A DNA stretch of 64,000 bases. Source: Bradyrhizobium sp. Y36. Its GTDB lineage: Bacteria > Pseudomonadota > Alphaproteobacteria > Rhizobiales > Xanthobacteraceae. Positions 9,899 through 18,186 of this stretch are shown one piece after another. The notes beneath the pieces are model-generated. The model worked only from the letters and a program-made list of their open reading frames with translations, searched no databases and was not told where the DNA came from. The translations under genes and the position numbers were made by a program. How positions within the stretch are numbered: position 1 is the stretch's first letter; every line of letters begins with the position of its first letter. The DNA lies in contig NZ_NWTI01000011.1 in NCBI RefSeq assembly GCF_002531575.1, forward strand, positions 62,001 through 126,000, written 5' to 3'.

Positions 9899-11599
9899 TC
9901 ACCCCGGATGCTTATTTCCCTTCGCCGTATTCCCGTCGATGTCGCTCCGCTTCAGCAGATAATCCAGTCCGCCGACCCGGTACCAGCGATAGCCGTAGGC
10001 CTCCAGCACGACCCGGTGCTGGCCGCGCTTGTCGGCGTGGCTGTGGTCTTCGGCGAGCAGGTTGATGAGGTGCGCGCCGGCATCCCCTGACAGCCCGGTC
10101 GAAAACGCGACCTCGCGCGGCGTCTCGTCGAGATTGTGCACGAATAGCACCGAATTGTTGCGCCAGTCGTAGCGCATGATGAACACGGCGGGATCGCGCG
10201 TGGCGATGATCGTAAAATCGCCCCAGCCGATCTCGGGCACTTCCTTCCGCATCCGCACGATGCGCTCGGTCCAGTTCAGCATCGAGTTGGGATCGCGCCG
10301 TTGCTTGGCGACGTTGAGATGCGGATAGCCGTACGGTCCCTCGTCGATCACGGGGCAGGCGGGCCTGTCGCTCTTGGTGAAGCCGCCATGGGGCTCGGTC
10401 GACCATTGCATCGGCGTGCGCGCGCAATTGCGTTCGGGCAGCGAGAGGTCGTCGCCCATCGCGATCTCGTCGCCATAGCGGATCACGGGCGTTCCCGGCA
10501 GCGTGCACATCAGGCTGTAGGCGAGCTCGAGCCGCCGGCGGTCGCCGCCCAGCATCGGCGCGAGGCGGCGGCGGATGCCGCGGTCGTAGAGCTGCATGTC
10601 CTTGTCGGGGCCGAACGATTTGAACACGGCATCGCGCTGCGCCTTGGTCAGCCGTCCGAGATCGAGCTCGTCGTGATTGCGCAGGAAAAGGCCCCATTGC
10701 GCCGAGGCCGGCCGCGGCTTGGTCGCCTTCAGAGCCTTCGCCAGCGGGCGCGAATCGGCGGATGCCAGCGCATAGAACAGATGCTGGTTGACGTGGAAGT
10801 TGAACATCATGTGCATGCGGTCGGCATCCTTGCCGAAATATTCCATGTCGGTTTCCGGCAGCACGTTGGCTTCGGCGAGGATGATGGCATCGCCCTGCCG
10901 CCATTGCAGGAATTCGCGGAACGCGCGCAGCATGTCGTATTGCTCGACCGGCTTCTTCACCTTCGCGCCCTTGGTCGCGATCACGAAAGGCACGGCGTCC
11001 ATGCGGAAGCCGGAGACGCCGAGCTGGATCCAGAAGCCCATGATCTTCAGGATTTCCGCCTGCACGTGCGGGTTCGAGGTGTTGAGGTCGGGCTGGAAAT
11101 CGTAAAAGCGATGGAAGTAATAGGCGCCGGCTTCCTTGTCGCGCGTCCAGGTCGATTTCTGCACGCCGGGAAACACCATGCCCTTGTTGGCGCCGGCCGG
11201 CTTCTTGTCGGACCACACATACCAGTCGCGATACGGCGAGTTCTTGTCGCGCCGCGCCTCCTTGAACCATTGATGCTGGTCCGAGGTGTGGTTGACGACG
11301 AGGTCGATGATGACGCGGATGCCGCGCTGCTTGCAGCCATGGGTGAACTCGACGAAATCGCCGAGCGTGCCGTAGCGGGGATCGACGCTGTAATAATCCG
11401 CGATGTCGTAGCCGTCGTCGCGGCCCGGCGAGGTCTGGAACGGCATCAGCCAGATCGTGGTGATGCCGAGGCCGTGGAGATAATCCAGTCGGCGCAGCAA
11501 GCCCTTGAAATCGCCGATACCGTCGCCGTTGGCGTCCATGTAGCTGCCGACGGACAGGCAGTAGATCACGCCGTTCTTGTACCAGAGATCGTCGATCAT
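9899..11599 (-). CDS. GH13 trehalose synthase (TreS)-like enzyme
   Basis: A 566-residue GH13 protein. Opening WYKNGVIYCLSVGSYMDANG and the segment IRYGDEIAMGDDLSLPERN are typical of maltose alpha-glucosyltransferase (TreS) and relatives, which interconvert maltose and trehalose by transglycosylation. Catalytic residues are in place: Asp201 in GFRMDAVPF, Glu243 in ILAEANVL and Asp310 in LRNHDELD. The calcium motif DANGDGIGD is at 22-30. It lacks the C-terminal maltokinase domain found fused in some TreS proteins, and no treZ, treY or maltokinase gene is nearby. It could also be an alpha-amylase-like hydrolase; sequence alone does not separate these. The start ATG at 11599 has no strong ribosome site. 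It converges on the GH13 gene at 8132. Confidence 0.82.
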   Translation of the reverse strand: MIDDLWYKNGVIYCLSVGSYMDANGDGIGDFKGLLRRLDYLHGLGITTIWLMPFQTSPGRDDGYDIADYYSVDPRYGTLGDFVEFTHGCKQRGIRVIIDLVVNHTSDQHQWFKEARRDKNSPYRDWYVWSDKKPAGANKGMVFPGVQKSTWTRDKEAGAYYFHRFYDFQPDLNTSNPHVQAEILKIMGFWIQLGVSGFRMDAVPFVIATKGAKVKKPVEQYDMLRAFREFLQWRQGDAIILAEANVLPETDMEYFGKDADRMHMMFNFHVNQHLFYALASADSRPLAKALKATKPRPASAQWGLFLRNHDELDLGRLTKAQRDAVFKSFGPDKDMQLYDRGIRRRLAPMLGGDRRRLELAYSLMCTLPGTPVIRYGDEIAMGDDLSLPERNCARTPMQWSTEPHGGFTKSDRPACPVIDEGPYGYPHLNVAKQRRDPNSMLNWTERIVRMRKEVPEIGWGDFTIIATRDPAVFIMRYDWRNNSVLFVHNLDETPREVAFSTGLSGDAGAHLINLLAEDHSHADKRGQHRVVLEAYGYRWYRVGGLDYLLKRSDIDGNTAKGNKHPG

Positions 11600-11680
11600 G
11601 GGCCGCTGCCTGCGTGGTTCCGCCCGGGTGCGGCGGCTGCGTGATAAGTGTTAAGGGCAAGAGCAGTTCCGCACTCTGCA

Positions 11681-11840
11681 GTCGTCCCGGGGCGCTCGAA
11701 GCGCGAGCCCGGACCCACAGGGAGAAGCTTTGCGATGATTCGGAGTGACTTGCTCGTCCCGGCACCTGCTTTTCGTGGTTATGGATTCTCAGATGCGCAA
11801 TTGCGCATCATAGCTCGCGCTGCGCGCGTCCCGGAATGAC
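11681..11840. repeat. GTCGTCCCGG-ended composite repeat
   Basis: Left half GTCGTCCCGGGGCGC with CGGACCCACAGGGAGAAG, right half TCGTGGTTATGGATTCTC ending GTCCCGGAATGAC. It fills most of the 271-base gap between the divergent TreS-like gene and mmcB, so it separates rather than overlaps the two promoters. Confidence 0.7.
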
Positions 11841-11870
11841 GGGCGGGACGGAATCGGCTATCTTCCGCCC

Positions 11871-12362
11871 ATGGACAGCCCCGCCCGCAACATCGCCCTC
11901 GTACCGCCGCCCGACCGTCGCCAATCCGAGACGGCGCTTGCGATCGCGCGCGGCACGTCGCGGCTGTTACGCTCGCTCGGTTTCTCCTGCATCAGCGAAT
12001 TGCCGCTGCCGTCGGGCCGGCGCGCCGATCTGGTGGCGCTGAACGAGCGCGGCGAGATCTGGATCGTCGAGATCAAATCGTCGGTGGAGGATTTGCGCGC
12101 CGACCAGAAATGGCACGAATACCGCGCGCATTGCGACCGGCTGTTCTTCGCCTTCACGCAGGATCTGCCGTGCGAGATCTTTCCTGCGGAGACCGGCCTG
12201 ATCGTGGCCGACGCCTATGGCGCGCACATGCAGTGCGAGGCGCCCGAGCACAAGCTCGCCGCCGCCACGCGCAAGCAGATGACGGTACGGTTCGGAATGG
12301 CAGCGGCGCTGCGCATCAACCGGCTGGTCGATCCGCAAGGCCATGCGGAGTTCTGGGAATGA
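11871..12362 (+). CDS. mmcB: MmcB family DNA repair protein
   Basis: A 163-residue protein of the MmcB (DUF2040) family, characterised in Caulobacter as a DNA-damage-inducible protein needed for mitomycin C resistance. The central part forms a restriction-endonuclease-like (PD-(D/E)xK) core: SGRRADLVALNERGEIWIVE supplies the Asp (53) and IVEIKSS the E-x-K (67-69). A single-domain nuclease-like role in repair is the family inference. It ends in a convergent arrangement with regR, with a GTAG-ended hairpin element between the two stops. No LexA box was recognised upstream, though the start region lies close to a repeat. Confidence 0.82.
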   Translation: MDSPARNIALVPPPDRRQSETALAIARGTSRLLRSLGFSCISELPLPSGRRADLVALNERGEIWIVEIKSSVEDLRADQKWHEYRAHCDRLFFAFTQDLPCEIFPAETGLIVADAYGAHMQCEAPEHKLAAATRKQMTVRFGMAAALRINRLVDPQGHAEFWE

Positions 12363-12363
12363 A

Positions 12364-12453
12364 GTAGGGTGGGTTAGCCGAAGGCGTAACCCACCTTGTC
12401 TCTCAATGCGGACAGCATAGAGGTGGATTACGCCTTCGGCTAATCCACCCTAC
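12364..12453. repeat. GTAG...CTAC REP/BIME-like element (family C)
   Basis: Left arm starts GTAGGGTGGGTTAGCCGAAG, right arm ends CTTCGGCTAATCCACCCTAC. The arms pair nearly perfectly over about 32 bases around a 26-base loop. Related copies are at 24315 and 37583. It lies between the convergent stops of mmcB and regR and may serve as a bidirectional terminator. Confidence 0.85.
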
Positions 12454-12460
12454 GAGACCG

Positions 12461-13015
12461 TCACCGCGGCGCGCGCTTGGCGAGAATGCGCTGCAAGGTG
12501 CGCCGATGCATGTTCAGCCGGCGTGCCGTTTCCGAGACGTTGCGGTTGCACATCTCGTAGATGCGCTGGATGTGCTCCCAGCGCACGCGGTCGGCCGACA
12601 TCGGGTTGGCCGGCAGCTCGGATTTCTCCGCGCTGGTCGACAGCAGCGCGGCGACGACGTCGTCGGCATCCGCGGGCTTGGAGAGATAATCGATCGCGCC
12701 CATCTTCACGGCGGTGACGGCCGTGGCGATGTTGCCATAGCCGGTCAGCACGATCGCACGCGCATCCGGGCGCTTCTTCTTCAGCGCCGAGACCACGTCG
12801 AGGCCGTTGCCGTCGCCGAGCCGCAGGTCGACCACGGCGAATGCGGGCGCCGCCTTGCCGATCTGGGCAAGCCCGTCCGAGACGGTGTCGCATGACGTCA
12901 CCGCAAAGCCGCGCGTCTCCATGGCGCGCGACAGGCGCTCCAGGAACGGCTTGTCGTCTTCCACGATGAGCAGCGAGCGATCGGTCTGTTCGTTCAGTTC
13001 GGCGATGGCGTTCAA
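12461..13015 (-). CDS. regR: RegA/PrrA/ActR-type redox response regulator
   Basis: A 184-residue two-component response regulator. The receiver domain (residues 13-125) has acidic pocket Glu19-Asp20-Asp21, phospho-acceptor Asp63 in VVDLRLGDGNG, Thr in VLTGYGN and Lys in YLSKPA. A linker leads to a Fis-type helix-turn-helix, NVSETARRLNMHRRTLQR, near residues 157-174, the highly conserved DNA-binding end of the RegA family. This family (RegR in Bradyrhizobium, PrrA, ActR elsewhere) controls respiration, nitrogen fixation and carbon fixation in response to redox state. It lies just downstream of regS on the same strand with a 103-base gap, so it may be co-transcribed or have its own promoter. 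Confidence 0.92.
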   Translation of the reverse strand: MNAIAELNEQTDRSLLIVEDDKPFLERLSRAMETRGFAVTSCDTVSDGLAQIGKAAPAFAVVDLRLGDGNGLDVVSALKKKRPDARAIVLTGYGNIATAVTAVKMGAIDYLSKPADADDVVAALLSTSAEKSELPANPMSADRVRWEHIQRIYEMCNRNVSETARRLNMHRRTLQRILAKRAPR

Positions 13016-13118
13016 GGTTTTTTCCTCTCTCCAACGCGTCTACATATGGCCTCGCAATCGGGCGGTGCCAAGGCCGCCGATAGTCGATCGGCCCCGTCGT
13101 GCGACGCAAGGTCGCGGC

Positions 13119-14438
13119 CTATCCTATTGTTTCTTCGAGCATCTCGATAGCCTCAAAACGCTCTCGCGGCCACGTGATGTGGACCACCGCGCCGTGTTCC
13201 GGGAACGTCCGGTTGGTAAACGAGACCTTGGCGCCGGTGCGCTCCAGCAAGGTGCGCGCGATGAACACCCCGAGCCCCAGGCCACGCCGCTCGCCGCCGC
13301 CGTCATCCTGGGGGCGCCGCCGCGACAGATAGGGCTCGCCGATCCGGTTCAGGATGTCGGGCGGAATGCCGGGGCCGTCGTCGGAGATCACGAGCTCGAT
13401 ATTGTCCTTGTTCCACCACGCATTCACCTCGACGGTGGTATGGGCGAAATCGACCGCGTTCTCGACGATATTGCCGACGCCGTAGAGGATCGCCGGATTG
13501 CGCGAGCCGACCGGCTCGGACACGGCGGCGACCGCGATCCGCACCTTGATCTCGACGCCGAAATCGCGGTGCGGGGCCACCACTTCCTCGATCAGCTCCG
13601 ACAGCTTCATGCGGTCGAACGGTGCGTCGGTGGAGAGCTGGGTGATCTTGCTCAGGATGTCGCGGCAGCGCTGGGTCTGCTCGCGTAGCGTCTTCAGGTC
13701 GGCGGCGATGCTGGCGTCCTTCACCGTCTTTTCCAGCTCGCGCGAGATCAGGAAGATCGTGGCGAGCGGCGTACCGAGCTCGTGCGCGGCGGCAGCGGCA
13801 AGCCCGTCGAGCTGGGTCAGGTGCTGCTCGCGCGTCAGCACCAGCTCGGTCGCGGCCAGCGCGTCCGCGAGCTTGCGCGCCTCCTCCGTCACCTGGAACG
13901 AGTAGAGGCTGGTAACGCCGATCGCGAGCACGATCGAGAGCCAGACGCCGACCAGATAGATCGGCGGCAGCACCAGCGGATCGTCGGAATCCCAGGGCAG
14001 CGGCAGATGGAAGAAGAACAGCACCGAGGCGCAGGCCACGGCGAGGACGCCGAGGCCGAATGTGAAGCGCGCCGGCAGCGCCGTGGCCGAGATCAGCACC
14101 GGGGCGAGGAACAGGAACGAGAACGGGTTCTGCAGGCCCCCGGTGAAATACAACAGGCCGGCCAGTTCCACGATATTCAGCGCGAGCAGTCCGGCCGCCT
14201 GCATCGGCTCCAGCCGGTGCATCGGATTGGCTGCGGTCTGGAGTGCCAGATTCAGCGATGCCGACAGGGCGATGATGCTGACGCAGGGGACGATCTCGAC
14301 GTTGAATTCCAGCCCCTGCGCCACGATGAAGATCGCGGCCAGCTGGCCCAGCACCGCGAGCCAGCGCAGCCGCAGGATCGTATCGAGGCGGATATGCCGC
14401 TGCGCATGGCGGAAGTTGGAGGCGGCGATTTCGGTCAT
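13119..14438 (-). CDS. regS: RegB/PrrB/ActS-type redox sensor histidine kinase
   Basis: A 439-residue sensor kinase with six predicted membrane segments in the first 190 residues. The loop GGLQNPF (about 100-106) is the ubiquinone-binding signature of RegB proteins. The dimerisation helix has the phosphorylated His (about 219) in AAAAHELGTPLATI. A Cys in QRCRDIL (about 258) occupies the place of the RegB redox-active cysteine. N, G1 and G2 boxes appear as NIVENAVDFA, DDGPGIPP and GLGLGVFIA. It is expected to sense the quinone pool or thiol redox state and phosphorylate RegR. ATG at 14438 is chosen over a GTG eleven codons upstream because MTEIAASNFRHAQRH resembles family N-termini; neither start has a good ribosome site. 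Confidence 0.9.
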   Translation of the reverse strand: MTEIAASNFRHAQRHIRLDTILRLRWLAVLGQLAAIFIVAQGLEFNVEIVPCVSIIALSASLNLALQTAANPMHRLEPMQAAGLLALNIVELAGLLYFTGGLQNPFSFLFLAPVLISATALPARFTFGLGVLAVACASVLFFFHLPLPWDSDDPLVLPPIYLVGVWLSIVLAIGVTSLYSFQVTEEARKLADALAATELVLTREQHLTQLDGLAAAAAHELGTPLATIFLISRELEKTVKDASIAADLKTLREQTQRCRDILSKITQLSTDAPFDRMKLSELIEEVVAPHRDFGVEIKVRIAVAAVSEPVGSRNPAILYGVGNIVENAVDFAHTTVEVNAWWNKDNIELVISDDGPGIPPDILNRIGEPYLSRRRPQDDGGGERRGLGLGVFIARTLLERTGAKVSFTNRTFPEHGAVVHITWPRERFEAIEMLEETIG

Positions 14439-14544
14439 ATCGGCCAATGTGGCGGTGCCTTCTAAGCTCACAAACGCTGGGCTCGCGGAACCACCGGATT
14501 ACAAGCCTTGCGCTCCCTGCCGCAATAGCAGAAGAACGGTCAGC

Positions 14545-15348
14545 ATGACGGAGAATGACGAGGCTTCAAGTCGGCCGACTGTCGCGGAGCGCAGCTTGCC
14601 CGCGGCGATCGCCGTCGATCACCTCGTCAAGGTCTACAAACAGACCCAGGCCGTCGACGACATCTCCTTTGTCCTGCCGCGCGGCAGCATCACCGGGCTT
14701 CTGGGCGGCAACGGCGCCGGCAAGACCACGACCATCGCGATGATCATGGGCCTGGTGCTGCCGACCTCCGGCCGCGTGCAGGTGCTCGGTCATGAGATGC
14801 CCGAGCAGAGCGCTTCCGTGCTGGGGCGGATGAACTTCGAGAGCCCCTATGTCGACATGCCGATGCGGCTCACGGTGCGGCAGAACCTCACCGTGTTCGG
14901 CAAGCTCTATGCGGTGAAGAACCTCGCCGGCCGCATCAAGGAGCTCGCCGACGATCTCGATCTCACCGATTTCATCGACCGCGCCAACGGCAAGCTGTCT
15001 GCCGGGCAGAAGACCCGCGTCGCGCTGGCAAAGGCGCTGATCAACCAGCCCGAGCTGTTGCTGCTGGACGAGCCGACCGCCTCGCTCGACCCGGATACCG
15101 CCGACTGGGTGCGGGCGCATCTGGAGCGCTATCGCAAGGACAACAACGCCACCATCCTTCTGGCGTCGCACAACATGCTCGAGGTCGAGCGGCTCTGCGA
15201 CCGCGTCATCATCATGAAGCGCGGCCGCATCGAGGACGACGACACGCCCGAGGCGATCATGGCCCGCTACAACCGCACCACGCTGGAGGAGGTGTTCCTG
15301 GACGTCGCGCGCGGCCGGGTGAACGGGGCGAAGGAGGCGGTGAGGTGA
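14545..15348 (+). CDS. ABC transporter ATP-binding protein, ABC-2 type
   Basis: A 267-residue ATPase. Walker A is GGNGAGKTTT (54-63), the signature is KLSAGQKTRVALAKAL, Walker B LLLLDEPTASLD, and the switch His is in LASHNMLE. Sequence and the partner gene place it in the ABC-2 export group (drug, polysaccharide or lipid exporters, NodI/DrrA/CcmA-like). The final segment ARYNRTTLEEVFLDVARG is the typical C-terminal extension of this group. It pairs with the permease gene at 15617, from which it is separated by 268 bases containing two repeat elements. Its start is divergent from regS across about 106 bases, so the two promoters may overlap. Confidence 0.9.
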   Translation: MTENDEASSRPTVAERSLPAAIAVDHLVKVYKQTQAVDDISFVLPRGSITGLLGGNGAGKTTTIAMIMGLVLPTSGRVQVLGHEMPEQSASVLGRMNFESPYVDMPMRLTVRQNLTVFGKLYAVKNLAGRIKELADDLDLTDFIDRANGKLSAGQKTRVALAKALINQPELLLLDEPTASLDPDTADWVRAHLERYRKDNNATILLASHNMLEVERLCDRVIIMKRGRIEDDDTPEAIMARYNRTTLEEVFLDVARGRVNGAKEAVR

Positions 15349-15367
15349 GCAAATCTCTGAATGGCTG

Positions 15368-15402
15368 CCGTAGCCCGGATGGAGCGAAGCGTAATCCGGG
15401 AC
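15368..15402. repeat. GTAGCCCGGATGGAGC half-element (family D)
   Basis: GTAGCCCGGATGGAGCGAAG folds with CGTAATCCGGG. The same half begins the full element at 53954-54043. It lies between the ABC ATPase gene and its permease gene. Confidence 0.7.
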
Positions 15403-15438
15403 CGTTCCATCCCGATGTGACGGCGCCGGATTTGGCCT

Positions 15439-15588
15439 CGTCATTCCGGGGCGCGCAGAGCGCGAACCTGGAATCCATAACCACGGGATCGAGTTTGACG
15501 ACGACTCGGAGTTACCTGTCTCGCCCTACAACAGCCGCCTGTGGTTATGGATCCCGGGCCCGCGACTACGTCGCGTCCCGGGATGACA
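15439..15588. repeat. GTCATTCCGGG-ended composite repeat
   Basis: Left half GTCATTCCGGGGCGCG to GGAATCCATAACCACGGGA, right half GCCTGTGGTTATGGATCCC to CCCGGGATGAC. The halves are inverted copies around a roughly 40-base centre. It lies inside the two-gene ABC-2 operon. Confidence 0.8.
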
Positions 15589-15616
15589 GTTTCCATCCGG
15601 GCCGCGGATCACCCCC

Positions 15617-16435
15617 ATGACCGACATCTCCGCCCACCGCGGCATATCAGCCCATCGTATCGGCGCGATGATCCTGCGGTATTGGTACCTGCTGCTGTCG
15701 TCCTGGCCGCGGCTGCTCGAGCTGTTGTACTGGCCGGCGCTGCAGGTCATCACCTGGGGCTTCATCCAATATTACATCGCCGAGAATTCCAACTTCTTCG
15801 CGCGCGCCGGCGGCACGCTGATCGGCGCCGTCATCCTCTGGGACATCCTGTTTCGCGGCCAGCTCGGCTTCTCCATCTCGTTCCTGGAGGAGATGTGGGC
15901 GCGCAATCTCGGCAACCTCATGATGAGTCCGCTCCGGCCGATCGAGTTTCTGCTGTCGTTGATGGTCATGAGCCTGATCCGGCTCGCGATCGGAATCATT
16001 CCGATGACGCTGCTGGCGCTGTTCCTGTTTCACTTCAACGTCTATGCGCTCGGCCTGCCGTTGATCGCCTTCTTCTGCAATCTGATCTTCACGAGCTGGT
16101 CGGTCGGCATCTTCGTGTCGGGCCTCGTGCTGCGCAACGGCCTAGGCGCCGAGAGCATCGTCTGGACCTTGATGTTCGCGATCATGCCGCTCGCCTGCAT
16201 CTACTATCCCGTCAGCGTGCTGCCGGTTTCTTTGCAATACGTCGCCTGGACGCTGCCGCCGACTTACGTGTTCGAAGGAATGCGCGCGCTCCTGATCGAG
16301 AACACCTTCCGCGCCGACCTGATGCTGGCTGCATTGGCCATCAATTCCGTGCTTCTGGTTGCATCTTTTGGGGCATTCCTTGCCCTTCTGCGCAGCGCCA
16401 AGCGACAGGGCTCGCTGCTGTCCGGCGGCGAATAG
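15617..16435 (+). CDS. ABC-2 type transporter permease
   Basis: A 272-residue inner-membrane protein with six predicted transmembrane segments, the usual size and topology of ABC-2 permeases. The region GLGAESIVWTLMFAIMPLAC followed by YYPVSVLPVSLQYVAWTLPP is the conserved C-terminal signature of these permeases (a proline-rich turn before segment 6). It would dimerise with the ATPase encoded at 14545 to export an unknown substrate. The ribosome site is weak (no clear purine run directly before the ATG at 15617) and two hairpin repeats precede the gene, so its translation or mRNA stability may differ from that of the ATPase. Confidence 0.87.
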   Translation: MTDISAHRGISAHRIGAMILRYWYLLLSSWPRLLELLYWPALQVITWGFIQYYIAENSNFFARAGGTLIGAVILWDILFRGQLGFSISFLEEMWARNLGNLMMSPLRPIEFLLSLMVMSLIRLAIGIIPMTLLALFLFHFNVYALGLPLIAFFCNLIFTSWSVGIFVSGLVLRNGLGAESIVWTLMFAIMPLACIYYPVSVLPVSLQYVAWTLPPTYVFEGMRALLIENTFRADLMLAALAINSVLLVASFGAFLALLRSAKRQGSLLSGGE

Positions 16436-16556
16436 TGTCACTTTCTCGTGGATTCGGGCAGGTTTAGCCGTTTCGGCCACGTAGATGTACGGAACCATGC
16501 ATTGACGCAATATTACGCATTCGGCAGTATGTTGCGATGCGAAGAGGAAGATAGCG

Positions 16557-17885
16557 ATGCCTATTGGTGAGTTTGGCGGCGCGCCGCCCCTGGCGGCCGA
16601 AGGCAGTCCGGTCCTGACGACGCCGATGTACTGGATGTACGAGATGGCGCACGCCGCTCTCAATCCAGCGCGTGCCGTTACGGACGCGACCAAGCTGCTG
16701 TTTCAAAATCCGCTCAATCCCTGGACGCGCACCGAGGTCGGCAAGTCGGTCGCCGCGGCCTGCGAATTGTTCGAGCGAACCACGCGCCGCTACGGCAAGC
16801 CGGAGTGGGGCCTCAACGACACCGAGGTCAACGGCATCCGCGTCCCCGTCGAGGTCCGCCCGGTGTGGGAAAAGCCGTTCTGCCGGCTGCTCTACTTCGA
16901 TCGCAAGTTCGCCCGCCCGCTGCGCAGCCCGCAGCCACGCGTGCTGATCGTCGCGCCGATGTCCGGCCATTACGCGACGCTGCTGCGCGGCACGGTCGAG
17001 GCCTTCCTGCCCGCGCATGAGGTCTACATCACCGATTGGGCCGACGCCCGCATGGTGCCGCTCAGCGACGGCCGCTTCGACCTCGACGATTACATCGATT
17101 ACGTCATCGAGATGCTGCATGTGCTCGGCGGCAACACCCACGTCATGGCGGTGTGCCAGCCCTCCGTGCCCGTCGTTGCCGCGGTCTCGATCATGGAGGC
17201 GCGGCGCGATCCCTTCGTGCCGACCTCGATGACGCTGATGGGCGGCCCGATCGACACCCGTCGCAATCCGACCGCGGTGAACAACCTCGCCCAGGAGCGC
17301 GGCATCGACTGGTTCCGCAACCACGTCATCACCAAGGTGCCGTTCCCGCATCCGGGCATGATGCGCGACGTCTATCCGGGATTCCTGCAGCTCAACGGCT
17401 TCATCAGCATGAATCTCGACCGGCACATGGATGCCCACAAGCAGCTCTTCGCCCATCTGGTGAAGGGCGACGGTGACCTCGTCGACAAGCATCGCGAGTT
17501 TTACGACGAATACCTCGCGGTGATGGACCTCTCCGCCGAGTATTACCTCCAGACCGTCGACACCGTGTTCGTGAAGCACTCGCTGCCCAAGGGCGAGATG
17601 ACCCATCGTGGAACACGCGTCGATCCCTCCAAGGTCACGCGCGTCGCGTTGATGACGGTCGAGGGTGAGAATGACGACATCTCCGGTCTTGGTCAGACCG
17701 AAGCGACGCACACATTGTGCAGCTCGATTCCCGATCATCGCCGTGTGCATTACGTCCAGAAGGGCGTCGGACATTACGGCGTGTTCAACGGCTCACGCTT
17801 CAAGTCGGAAATCGTGCCGCGGATTCATGATTTCATGGTCTCAGCAGCGAATCCCAGCTCGTTGCAGGCACGCGCAGCGGAATAA
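16557..17885 (+). CDS. phaZ: Intracellular polyhydroxyalkanoate depolymerase
   Basis: A 442-residue alpha/beta-hydrolase of the intracellular PHB depolymerase family (Ralstonia PhaZ1 type). The nucleophile is Cys200 in MAVCQPSVP, where extracellular enzymes have Ser. Asp in EGENDDISG (near 373) and His406 in KGVGHYGVF complete the triad. There is no signal peptide, consistent with action on native granules in the cytoplasm, releasing 3-hydroxybutyrate for carbon supply. GAAGAGGAAG upstream provides a ribosome site. A near-palindrome CGCAATATTACG lies about 40 bases upstream of the start. The gene stands alone; no phaR, phasin or synthase gene is nearby. Confidence 0.9.
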   Translation: MPIGEFGGAPPLAAEGSPVLTTPMYWMYEMAHAALNPARAVTDATKLLFQNPLNPWTRTEVGKSVAAACELFERTTRRYGKPEWGLNDTEVNGIRVPVEVRPVWEKPFCRLLYFDRKFARPLRSPQPRVLIVAPMSGHYATLLRGTVEAFLPAHEVYITDWADARMVPLSDGRFDLDDYIDYVIEMLHVLGGNTHVMAVCQPSVPVVAAVSIMEARRDPFVPTSMTLMGGPIDTRRNPTAVNNLAQERGIDWFRNHVITKVPFPHPGMMRDVYPGFLQLNGFISMNLDRHMDAHKQLFAHLVKGDGDLVDKHREFYDEYLAVMDLSAEYYLQTVDTVFVKHSLPKGEMTHRGTRVDPSKVTRVALMTVEGENDDISGLGQTEATHTLCSSIPDHRRVHYVQKGVGHYGVFNGSRFKSEIVPRIHDFMVSAANPSSLQARAAE

Positions 17886-18186
17886 CCTCTCGTTTCGGCT
17901 TTCCCGTCGAAAAATCAGGCTCCGCCGGAGGCTCCGGAGGGGCCGAGTTCCCGCCAGATTCGCGGTATTTAGGTAGCCTTATAGGAGTGAGTCCCCCCTC
18001 AGCCCTTGGGGGTGTCGCATGCGTCCAGCGGGGGCGAAAAAAGCCGGTTCCGACCCCAGTCTGTAGGGTCTCCCGGACGCCAGACCGCTGTATATTGGGC
18101 AAATGATTTGTTTTTGCGCCGAGCGCTTTCCCTGGCGGCGGTTATGGCAGAATCCGGGCGCCCTCCTGCCCCCCGGACTGACAGAC
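17886..18186. other. 301-base non-coding gap with hairpins
   Basis: No convincing gene. Just past the phaZ stop lies the palindrome CTCCGCCGGAG (17920-17930). CCCCC at 17994-17998 can pair with GGGGG at 18008-18012. TATATT at 18091-18096 could be a -10 for the downstream metalloprotease, but no good -35 is visible. The ATG at 18103 falls directly after it and would lack a ribosome site. Confidence 0.4.

Noticed and set aside
9912..11765. 617-codon open frame on the same strand as the TreS-like gene, other frame
   Set aside because: Low-complexity Arg/Ala/Pro/His-rich sequence without motifs; the overlapping GH13 frame has all catalytic residues.
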